Origin: an uncultured Kroppenstedtia sp.
GTDB lineage: Bacteria; Bacillota; Bacilli; Thermoactinomycetales; DSM-45169
Reading direction: 5' to 3'
Assembly (NCBI GenBank): GCA_959600065.1
Contig: CAUGKZ010000051.1
Coordinates: forward strand, 1 to 8,560
Length of the DNA stretch: 8,560 nucleotides
The notes under the pieces were generated by a model. It ran no database searches and was not told the DNA's origin. It was given only the letters and a program-made list of their open reading frames with translations. The position numbers were made by a program, and so were the translations under genes. Of this stretch, positions 1 through 5,368 are shown one piece after another; position 1 is the stretch's first letter, and the number at the start of each line of letters is the position of its first letter.

Positions 1-367
1 ATTCTCCACAACCTCCGGCGGGAATGGTCGTGGTCACCTTCCCCTGCCGTCCGATCAAATCGGCGGAACTCTCCGCATTTCCTATCGATTTAGCCCCCCG
101 AAGGTATAGTAGGAAAGTAGCCACCCCAGCTAGCCCCAAGGCCGATAAGCTGAGGAAGCTCCCCTTCAAGGGGGTGGTTTTTGACAGGATGAGGCCCGCC
201 GTCCCGAAAACTGTCAAAGCTCCTACCCAGATCATCGGGTGGAACAGAGAAGCACCGCTCGTGACTCCCTCCACCAATCCCTCTAGCAGGTTCCCGATGA
301 TCCAGGATAGTGCGGTGAACAGAATTCCGACCAGAAAACATCCCCAAAAAACAAGGGTCCAGTCCAT
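1..367 (-). CDS. NfeD/YuaF-like membrane protein, partial (3' end beyond window)
   Basis: The minus-strand frame is open from an ATG at 367 to the window edge, about 122 residues with no stop. The start has a GGGAGGG ribosome binding site about 8 bases upstream. The protein begins MDWTLVFWGCFLVGILFTAL, a first membrane helix. Two more hydrophobic segments follow, around residues 45-60 and 68-85. A soluble part then begins (about residues 95-122) with LIGRQGKVTTTIPAGGCGE, which resembles the opening of the OB-fold domain of NfeD-family proteins, including Bacillus YuaF. In that family the membrane part usually partners a flotillin or stomatin encoded next to it, and a partner here would lie to the left of the window. 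Its role would be in membrane-domain organisation at the cell membrane. The family call rests on topology plus this one motif. The missing C-terminus prevents confirmation. Confidence 0.68.
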   Translation of the reverse strand, partial: MDWTLVFWGCFLVGILFTALSWIIGNLLEGLVEGVTSGASLFHPMIWVGALTVFGTAGLILSKTTPLKGSFLSLSALGLAGVATFLLYLRGAKSIGNAESSADLIGRQGKVTTTIPAGGCGE

Positions 368-440
368 TCCAGTATCCCTCCCGGAACATAATTGTCGTCT
401 TATATTTACGGATCAGTCGCCTATAAGTTTCACCTGAAAT

Positions 441-470
441 AAAAAAATCCGCCGACCTGAAACGGCGGCG
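441..470 (-). terminator. Rho-independent terminator of the haem-related pair
   Basis: Read on the minus strand, CCGCCG and CGGCGG (plus positions 463-468 and 449-454) form a GC-only stem around an 8-base loop. One A and a run of seven T residues (plus-strand A at 441-447) follow. It lies just downstream of the stop codon of the 480-932 gene and ends that transcript before the NfeD-like gene. Confidence 0.85.
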
Positions 471-479
471 GCATCCGAC

Positions 480-932
480 TTATTGGAATTTGAAGGTGAC
501 GACCAGAAGGATGAAGACGAGCAGGAGCAAAGTTAGGTTGAGGAGGTTGATATAACGCTTGACAATTGCAGTCTTGGCTGTGGAATCGGTCTCTCCCTGC
601 AACTTTTTGAAGAGTCGGCCGCCGTAGATCGGGAAACCGACCACATAGGCGAGGACGATCAAGCTTGCAAACCGTTCTTTAATGACCAGGTACAATGGTT
701 TCATATCACCTTGGATCAGCATATACAATCCGCTGATCAGAGCAAGGACGGCCACGGGAACCATCATGCGGACATTCAGATTGTGAACGTTTTTCAGGCT
801 TTGGTCCATGGAGATGCCTGTATCATGTAGTTTGGTCGATTTGCGCAACCAGACGGTCATCACCGTCAATCCACCAAACCAGCTGGCGACACTCAACACA
901 TGGACAAACAAGGCAATTTTGTAATCCATCAT
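480..932 (-). CDS. Four-helix membrane protein of the CopD/HemJ-like group
   Basis: This is a 150-residue protein with four predicted membrane helices, at about 6-28, 55-75, 87-107 and 128-150. Helix 1 carries His11 in HVLSVASWFGG, the position where CopD-type and HemJ-type proteins keep a haem- or metal-linked histidine. Around residues 85-117 there is a Lys-containing segment (IKERF), then a helix ending in GGRLFKKLQGE. This layout resembles HemJ (a protoporphyrinogen oxidase of similar length), although the HemJ segment after helix 1 is not conserved. Further histidines are His36 and His50. The start is ATG at 932, with AAGGGGAG a few bases upstream; a second ATG follows directly. The gene starts 39 bases after the haem monooxygenase-like gene ends and is followed by a terminator, so the two are probably one operon. 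The function is not established: CopD-like transport, haem binding or a HemJ-like oxidase are all possible. Confidence 0.72.
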   Translation of the reverse strand: MMDYKIALFVHVLSVASWFGGLTVMTVWLRKSTKLHDTGISMDQSLKNVHNLNVRMMVPVAVLALISGLYMLIQGDMKPLYLVIKERFASLIVLAYVVGFPIYGGRLFKKLQGETDSTAKTAIVKRYINLLNLTLLLLVFILLVVTFKFQ

Positions 933-971
933 GGGTTCTCCCCTTTTCTTAGCATCTGTGGTTCAACGGAT

Positions 972-1265
972 TTAGCCGATGAGGATCTCAAACCCTTCTG
1001 CACCGCTGTTCTGTGAGGGGGCTGAGCCTTTGCGTCCTCCGTGGGCTTGGGTGAAGTGTTCACTCTCCGTCCAGCGAATAAAATCCTCCTTGCTGTTGAA
1101 AACCGTCTCTGCCACCAAGTAGGTTTCATCCTCCGCTTTCAGGAGTCGAAAGGAAATGAAGCCGGGCACCTGTTTCATACTTTCAGGAGCCCGACGGAAG
1201 CGCTCCACCAGTGACTGTAGGCGTTCTCGAGAATCTACCGAAATCCGATTGTTTACTTGATACAT
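972..1265 (-). CDS. IsdG/HmoA-type haem-degrading monooxygenase (ABM fold)
   Basis: This is a 97-residue cytoplasmic protein, the size of a single antibiotic-biosynthesis-monooxygenase (ABM) domain. Three residues match the catalytic triad of IsdG-family haem oxygenases by spacing and context: Asn6 in NNRI, Trp65 in FIRWTESEHF and His75 in QAHGG. IsdG has Asn7, Trp67 and His77. PGFISFRLL (about 34-42) and YLVAETVF (49-56) are the typical strand segments. Family members form dimers that open the haem ring and release iron. The frame could extend to an ATG at 1304, but the ATG at 1265 has a strong AAGGAGGAGGG site directly before it and gives the usual family N-terminus. A perfect minus-strand TTGACA lies at 1324-1329, but I found no good -10 at normal spacing. 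It is the first gene of a likely two-gene operon with the CopD/HemJ-like membrane protein. Activity on haem is inferred from the triad. Confidence 0.85.
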   Translation of the reverse strand: MYQVNNRISVDSRERLQSLVERFRRAPESMKQVPGFISFRLLKAEDETYLVAETVFNSKEDFIRWTESEHFTQAHGGRKGSAPSQNSGAEGFEILIG

Positions 1266-1361
1266 AGAACCCTCCTCCTTCTCCTTCATTTTACACAAAT
1301 TCACCGGAGTTTTGTCCCCTTTCTGTCAATCGCTACGGACTGGACAGAAAAACTCATAACT

Positions 1362-1389
1362 TTGTCATATCCATTGTTCCGGCTAAAAA
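1362..1389 (+). promoter_or_regulatory. Possible sigma-A promoter for the ABC importer
   Basis: TTGTCA (1362-1367, five of six consensus bases) is followed after 16 bases by TAAAAA (1384-1389, four of six). It lies about 77 bases before the TTG start of the ATPase gene. An alternative -10, TATAAA at 1423-1428, has no matching -35. This is a weak call. Confidence 0.3.
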
Positions 1390-1450
1390 ACAGGTTTTCA
1401 CATGAAGGGAAACGGAAAGGGATATAAAGATTATGTTCGCTGTCAGCAAA

Positions 1451-1459
1451 GGGGGAGGG
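1451..1459 (+). promoter_or_regulatory. Ribosome binding site that sets the TTG start of the ATPase
   Basis: GGGGGAGGG ends 6 bases before the TTG at 1466. The upstream in-frame ATG at 1433 has no comparable site and would make this purine run part of the coding region (three glycines). It therefore favours initiation at the TTG. Confidence 0.75.
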
Positions 1460-1465
1460 CTTCTT

Positions 1466-2524
1466 TTGATCACATTTTCCTCCGTGTCCAAAACCTATGA
1501 GGATGGCACGGATGCGTTGACATCCCTGGACTTTGACGTGAAGGAAGGGGAGTTTTTTGTCCTGATCGGTCCCAGTGGCTGTGGCAAAACCACCACCATG
1601 AAACTGATCAATCGCCTGATTGAACCGACAAAAGGGGAGATCCTGTTCCACGGACGGGAAATTCATACCTTGCCTATCCATGAACTGCGCTGGAATATTG
1701 GGTATGTTCTGCAACAGATCGCCTTATTCCCCCATATGAGTGTGGCGGAAAATATCGCCGTGGTCCCGGAGATGAGAAAGTGGGATCGGCTCCGGATCCA
1801 CCGACGCGTGGATGAGCTGCTGGAGATGGTGGGGATGGAACCGACTGCCTATCGGAACCGAAAACCGGCGGAATTGTCCGGAGGCCAGCAACAGCGGGTC
1901 GGGGTAGCCCGGGCCTTGGCGGCGGATCCGGATCTGATCTTGATGGACGAGCCCTTCAGTGCTCTGGATCCGATCAGCCGGGAACGACTCCAGCAGGACA
2001 TCCGGAGTTTACAGCGGGAGATTCGCAAGACGGTGGTGTTTGTCACCCACGATATGGACGAGGCCCTAGCTTTGGGGGACCGCATCTGTCTGATGAAGGA
2101 GGGGAGAGTAGTCCAAATCGATACGCCGGAAGAGTTGCTTCTCCACCCGGAGGATGACTTTGTAAAGCAGTTTGTCGGTGATCGCAAGAGTCCTTGGATG
2201 ACCGCTGTCGAGGTGATGGTGGACCGGCACAGTCGCCTGGTGACTGATGAAGCGGAGGCCGACCGTTGGACCGGCGAAGAGGAGCCCCTGTTTCTTCGGG
2301 GAGAAGGGAACCGCTTTTTGGGTCGCTGGGAGGGAGGAACCCTGCATCGGGATGTGCCAATCCTTTCTCATGACACCTGCCTGCAGGAGGCCTTGGGTGT
2401 TTTCCGGGAAACCGAGTGTGATCAATTGCCTGTTCTCCAAGGGGAGGAGTTGGTCGGTGTATTGAGCTGGCGGAGCATCGTGGAGTATTTGGAACAGGTG
2501 GATGCAGGGGGGCGGAGGTCGTGA
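1466..2524 (+). CDS. ABC importer ATPase, OpuC/EgtV class, with shortened CBS region
   Basis: This is a 352-residue ATPase (TTG start) that powers a quaternary-amine or related osmolyte importer at the inner face of the membrane. All nucleotide-binding motifs are present: Walker A GPSGCGKT (35-42), Q-loop Gln83 in YVLQQ, signature LSGGQ (137-141), Walker B LILMDE (157-162), D-loop SALD (165-168) and switch His195 in VTHD. The C-terminal part (about 245-342) occupies the place of the paired CBS domains of OpuCA. Only the second unit is easy to see (about 297-342, TECDQLPVL then GVLSWRSIVEYL); the first is degenerate and short. In OpuC-type transporters the CBS tail tunes activity. The next gene overlaps it by 4 bp, so the two products are co-translated and surely form one transporter. 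The start is set by the purine-rich site before the TTG; an ATG at 1433 would add 11 residues. Substrate cannot be read from the ATPase. Confidence 0.9.
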   Translation: MITFSSVSKTYEDGTDALTSLDFDVKEGEFFVLIGPSGCGKTTTMKLINRLIEPTKGEILFHGREIHTLPIHELRWNIGYVLQQIALFPHMSVAENIAVVPEMRKWDRLRIHRRVDELLEMVGMEPTAYRNRKPAELSGGQQQRVGVARALAADPDLILMDEPFSALDPISRERLQQDIRSLQREIRKTVVFVTHDMDEALALGDRICLMKEGRVVQIDTPEELLLHPEDDFVKQFVGDRKSPWMTAVEVMVDRHSRLVTDEAEADRWTGEEEPLFLRGEGNRFLGRWEGGTLHRDVPILSHDTCLQEALGVFRETECDQLPVLQGEELVGVLSWRSIVEYLEQVDAGGRRS

Positions 2525-4047
2525 ATATTTTGAGCGAGTGGTTTCAGTTGCTGCAAAAACGCTCTGATATTCTGCTGCAAACTACTTGGGAGCATCTACA
2601 ACTCTCCCTTCTTTCCCTCCTGATTGCCGTGTTGCTCGCCCTGCCTTTGGGGGTCTGGTTGACACGGAGACAGCGAGTGGCGGAACCGGTGATCGGAGTG
2701 ACAGCTGTTTTGCAGACGATCCCGAGTCTAGCTTTGCTCGGATTTATGATTCCCCTGATCGGGATCGGGAAAACCCCGGCAGTCATCGCCTTGACTGCAT
2801 ACGCCTTGCTACCGATCCTCCGTAATACATATACCGGCATCCGGGAAGTGGATCCGGCCCTGATCGAAGCTGCTACAGGGATGGGAATGAGTTCCTGGCA
2901 CCGGTTGGTCAAGGTGGAGTTGCCTCTGGCGATGCCTGTGATCATGGCGGGTGTCCGGACGGCGATGGTATTGATCGTGGGCACCGCCACCCTGGCCGCA
3001 CTCATCGGGGCGGGAGGACTCGGAGATCTGATTCTGACGGGGATTCAGCGAGCGGATAACGGCTATATCCTTTTGGGGGCGATTCCGGCCGCGCTTTTGG
3101 CTCTCTTTTTTGACGGAGTGCTTCGGTTGACAGAGAAAAGATCACAGAAGGCATCCTTCAAACCGATCCTCGTGGTGGTGGCCGTGGCCGCCCTGGTAGC
3201 GCTGGCTCCTCTGGTTGCCACCGGATCGGGAGGAGATCTAGTGATCGGTGGTAAGTTGGGTGCGGAACCAGAGATTTTAATCCATATGTACAAGCTCTTG
3301 ATTGAAGAGGAGACGGATCTGAATGTCAAACTGAAGTCAGACCTGGGAGGTACCGACTTTTTGTTCAAGGCTCTGCAAAAAGAGGATATCGATCTCTATC
3401 CGGAGTTTACGGGTACCGCCATCACCAGCCTTTTGAAGGAAGAGGCAGTCGGTACGGATCAGGATCAGGTGTATCGCCAAGCTGCGGAGGGGATGAAAAA
3501 GAAGTACGACATGGTGTTGTTGAAACCGATGGCCTACAACAATACTTATGCTTTGGCGGTAAGTCAGGAAACAGCGAAAAAATACAACCTCCACACCATC
3601 TCCGATCTCCGGCCTCACGCTGCGGATCTGACGGCAGGATTTACCTTTGAGTTTAAGGACCGTTCCGATGGATACCAGGGCATTCGTCAAAAATATGAGC
3701 TGACCCTGCCTCATATTCGGACCATGGACGCCGGACTGCGCTCGAAAGCGATTCAGAGCGGAGATGTGGATCTGATCGATGCCTACTCCACTGACGGTTA
3801 TATGATCGAATACAACCTAATAGCGCTGAAAGATGATAAAAATCTGTTCCCGCCTTACCAGGGAGCCCCCCTCATGCGACAGGAGACCTTGGAGAAACAT
3901 CCGGAACTGGAGAAGACCCTCAACCGACTGGCAGGGCAGATCACAGAAGAGGAAATGCAACGGATGAACCACCGGGTCGACTTTAAAGATGAAGATCCGG
4001 CCCATGTAGCCCGGGAGTTCCTGGAGAAGAAAGGATTGATAGATTGA
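2521..4047 (+). CDS. Fused ABC permease/substrate-binding protein (OpuF/BilE/EgtU type)
   Basis: This 508-residue protein joins the membrane permease and the solute receptor of an importer. Residues 1-235 are the permease. Hydrophobic helices lie at about 24-46, 56-80, 85-101, 138-165 and 183-203, with another at 214-232 that tethers the receptor outside the cell. The EAA loop that docks on the ATPase is EAATGMGMSSW (116-126). From about residue 239 (DLVIGGKLGAEPEILI) it becomes a ProX/OpuCC-like binding domain. Its family blocks are DLYPEFTGTA (291-300), AYNNTYALAV (338-347) and DLIDAYSTDGY (417-427); the tyrosines and phenylalanines in these are candidates for an aromatic ligand cage. The GTG start is preceded by GGGGGGCGGAGG and overlaps the ATPase stop (GTGA). 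The same fused design occurs in betaine-type OpuF, Listeria BilE and the ergothioneine importer EgtU. The ligand could be glycine betaine, choline, carnitine or ergothioneine, and the sequence alone does not decide. Confidence 0.92.
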   Translation: MNILSEWFQLLQKRSDILLQTTWEHLQLSLLSLLIAVLLALPLGVWLTRRQRVAEPVIGVTAVLQTIPSLALLGFMIPLIGIGKTPAVIALTAYALLPILRNTYTGIREVDPALIEAATGMGMSSWHRLVKVELPLAMPVIMAGVRTAMVLIVGTATLAALIGAGGLGDLILTGIQRADNGYILLGAIPAALLALFFDGVLRLTEKRSQKASFKPILVVVAVAALVALAPLVATGSGGDLVIGGKLGAEPEILIHMYKLLIEEETDLNVKLKSDLGGTDFLFKALQKEDIDLYPEFTGTAITSLLKEEAVGTDQDQVYRQAAEGMKKKYDMVLLKPMAYNNTYALAVSQETAKKYNLHTISDLRPHAADLTAGFTFEFKDRSDGYQGIRQKYELTLPHIRTMDAGLRSKAIQSGDVDLIDAYSTDGYMIEYNLIALKDDKNLFPPYQGAPLMRQETLEKHPELEKTLNRLAGQITEEEMQRMNHRVDFKDEDPAHVAREFLEKKGLID

Positions 4048-4064
4048 TACTGGCTTTATATATG
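4036..4064 (+). promoter_or_regulatory. Possible promoter reading into the 4048-4480 gap
   Basis: TTGATA (4036-4041, five of six) is followed after 17 bases by TATATG (4059-4064, four of six). It overlaps the end of the permease/receptor gene and would start a transcript through the structured element toward the dehydrogenase. It may be fortuitous in an AT-rich stretch. Confidence 0.25.
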
Positions 4065-4198
4065 AGGACAGTTTGATTTATTGGGAATGAAAAAATGGAG
4101 TCAACGCTCCTGTATCAACCCGGGAATGCAGGTGTAAAATGGATGGAAGAGCCTGAAGTCCAGTGAGGATCCAGTAAGACGGTTCTTCTACCAAGGTA
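4048..4198. other. Non-coding stretch before the inverted-repeat element
   Basis: I see no gene here: all plus frames are broken by stops and no conserved protein motif is visible. I find no terminator with a T-run after the importer operon, only a weak GGAG/CTCC hairpin around 4097-4110, so read-through is possible. At about 4113-4133 there is a segment, AACCCGGGAATG, that loosely resembles the left end of the following element (AACCAGGGAATG at 4207-4218). It could be part of a larger element or a decayed repeat. Confidence 0.4.
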
Positions 4199-4440
4199 GT
4201 TGATTAACCAGGGAATGGGCGGCGAAACAAAGCTGACCTTTCGCTCTTCCCCTTGCCTCTATCGTAAAATATTGCTTGAGGGGACGGGGAGGGTGGGAGG
4301 GCTACGATCTCTTGCAAAGAAAGGATAGCGAGACCCGGGAGCGGAAAGCGACCCTGGCGAGACTTGTGCCCTATGGGTGCAAAGGCGAATCAAAGCCCCA
4401 CCATCCCGACCCTATTTCCTAGCTGATATGGTTAATCAAC
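4199..4440. repeat. Inverted-repeat-bounded element of about 242 bp (MITE-like or structured RNA)
   Basis: GTTGATTAACCA at 4199-4210 is the exact reverse complement of TGGTTAATCAAC at 4429-4440. Pairing continues inward after a one-sided 9-base gap (4420-4428). GGGAAT (4211-4216) pairs with ATTTCC (4414-4419), with one G-T pair. GGG (4217-4219) then pairs with CCC (4410-4412), and CGG (4220-4222) with CCG (4406-4408), with single bulged bases between. The interior is GC-rich and has further local stems: ATCGTA (4262-4267) with TACGAT (4303-4308), and a GTGCCC-TAT-GGGTGC hairpin near 4367-4380. No transposase is encoded and no clear target duplication flanks it. Together with 4048-4198 it fills the gap between the importer and the dehydrogenase. 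It could be a non-autonomous transposable element, a structured RNA or a leader of the next gene. I do not recognise it as a known riboswitch class. Confidence 0.6.
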
Positions 4441-4480
4441 ACGCCTGTTCTTCTACATTGAATTTCATGGAGGTATTCAA

Positions 4481-5251
4481 ATGACCCATTTATCTGGAAA
4501 AGTCGCGATTGTGACAGGCGGAGCTTCAGGCATTGGGTATGCGATCGTGCAACGTTTGCTAAATGCAGGTGCTAAAGTAGCGGTTGCAGATTTGAACAGC
4601 GAAAAGTTGCAGGAACTGGAAGAAAAGCATCCAGGAAATTTAATTGGATCTGTAACCGATGTCACGAAAGAAGCGGATATTGAAGCATTGGTCCAAAAAA
4701 CCGTGGATACATTTCAGAGATTGGATTGTGCATTCAATGTGGCGGGTGCTTCCAAAGAGGGAGCGATTGTTGAGCAAAGTGAAAAGGATTGGGATTTCAC
4801 AGTCGATTTATGTCTCAAAGGTGTATTTTTGTCTTTAAAACATGAAGCGAAATATATGAAGGAACACGGTGGGGGAGCGATTGTAAACGTGGCCTCATTA
4901 AATGCACATGTACCTATGTTTTATGGGGCAGCGTATTCATCGGCAAAAGCCGGAGTGGAAATGTTGACGAAAAATGCCGCTTTGGAACTGTCGCAGCATG
5001 ACATCCGAGTCAACGCCATTCTGCCTGGATTGGTGACCACTCCTCTCACGAGCGGGTTAACCGGTGTGGAAGCGATTAATGAAGCATATATGGAACGTAT
5101 ACCCATGAGACGAGCTGCTGATCCCGATGAAATCGCAGGACCTGCGATGTTTTTGGTCAGTGATGACGCCTCTTATGTGAATGGCGCAAGCCTGCTGGTG
5201 GATGGTGCCTGGGCTGTTAGTGGTTATCCAGATCTGAGCAAGTTCAAGTAA
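4481..5251 (+). CDS. Classical short-chain dehydrogenase/reductase (SDR)
   Basis: This 256-residue protein has the normal length for a classical SDR with a Rossmann fold. The cofactor glycine motif is TGGASGIG (12-19). Asp37 at the end of the second strand suggests NAD(H) rather than NADP(H). DVT at 60-62 contacts the adenine. The usual NNAG is NVAG here (86-89). The catalytic residues are Ser139 (NVASLNA), Tyr152 and Lys156 (YSSAK). The Asn normally found in the NLKGVF segment is Cys111 (DLCLKGVF), so the usual fourth catalytic residue appears replaced. INAILPGLVTTP-like and NGASLLVDGA segments near the C-terminus are typical. The ATG has GGAGG 7 bases upstream. Third positions are visibly richer in A/T than in the flanking importer and PBP genes, and the gene stands alone after a repeat-like element, so it may have been acquired separately. 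The substrate (an alcohol, sugar or acyl chain) cannot be assigned. Confidence 0.92.
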   Translation: MTHLSGKVAIVTGGASGIGYAIVQRLLNAGAKVAVADLNSEKLQELEEKHPGNLIGSVTDVTKEADIEALVQKTVDTFQRLDCAFNVAGASKEGAIVEQSEKDWDFTVDLCLKGVFLSLKHEAKYMKEHGGGAIVNVASLNAHVPMFYGAAYSSAKAGVEMLTKNAALELSQHDIRVNAILPGLVTTPLTSGLTGVEAINEAYMERIPMRRAADPDEIAGPAMFLVSDDASYVNGASLLVDGAWAVSGYPDLSKFK

Positions 5252-5320
5252 TTCCACTGCTACGGCAGACTTTATCCTGTCTATTAGTCGAAAAAATAAT
5301 GTGGCCTGTTTCTGTATAAG

Positions 5321-5352
5321 ACAACCCCACTGCCAGTCGGCAGTGGGGTTGT
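5321..5352. terminator. Hairpin between converging SDR and PBP genes, likely bidirectional terminator
   Basis: ACAACCCCACTGCC (5321-5334) and its exact complement GGCAGTGGGGTTGT (5339-5352) form a 14-bp stem with a 4-base loop. It lies 69 bases after the SDR stop and 16 bases after the PBP stop. The T-run is poor on both strands (TTGTTTGG on plus, TTGTCTTAT on minus), so termination could be weaker than the stem suggests. Confidence 0.7.
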
Positions 5353-5368
5353 TTGGAGGGCCTTGGTT

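Noticed and set aside
90..389. Minus-strand ORF of 99 residues overlapping the NfeD-like frame
   Set aside because: It is another frame of the same strand with no protein-like hydrophobic pattern, whereas the frame starting at 367 gives clear membrane helices and a ribosome binding site.
24..437. Plus-strand ORF of 137 residues at the left edge
   Set aside because: No ribosome binding site, no recognisable domain, and composition typical of an antisense shadow. The opposite strand encodes a plausible membrane protein in the same place.
4232..4422. Open plus-strand frame without stops inside the inverted-repeat element
   Set aside because: No start codon with a ribosome binding site, no known motif, and the region is better explained by paired arms and hairpins.
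4048..4480. Known riboswitch or T-box leader upstream of the SDR gene
   Set aside because: I looked for conserved blocks of common classes (TPP, FMN, SAM, lysine, cobalamin, T-box GGGTGGNACCGCG) and saw none. There is also no terminator with a T-run before the SDR start.
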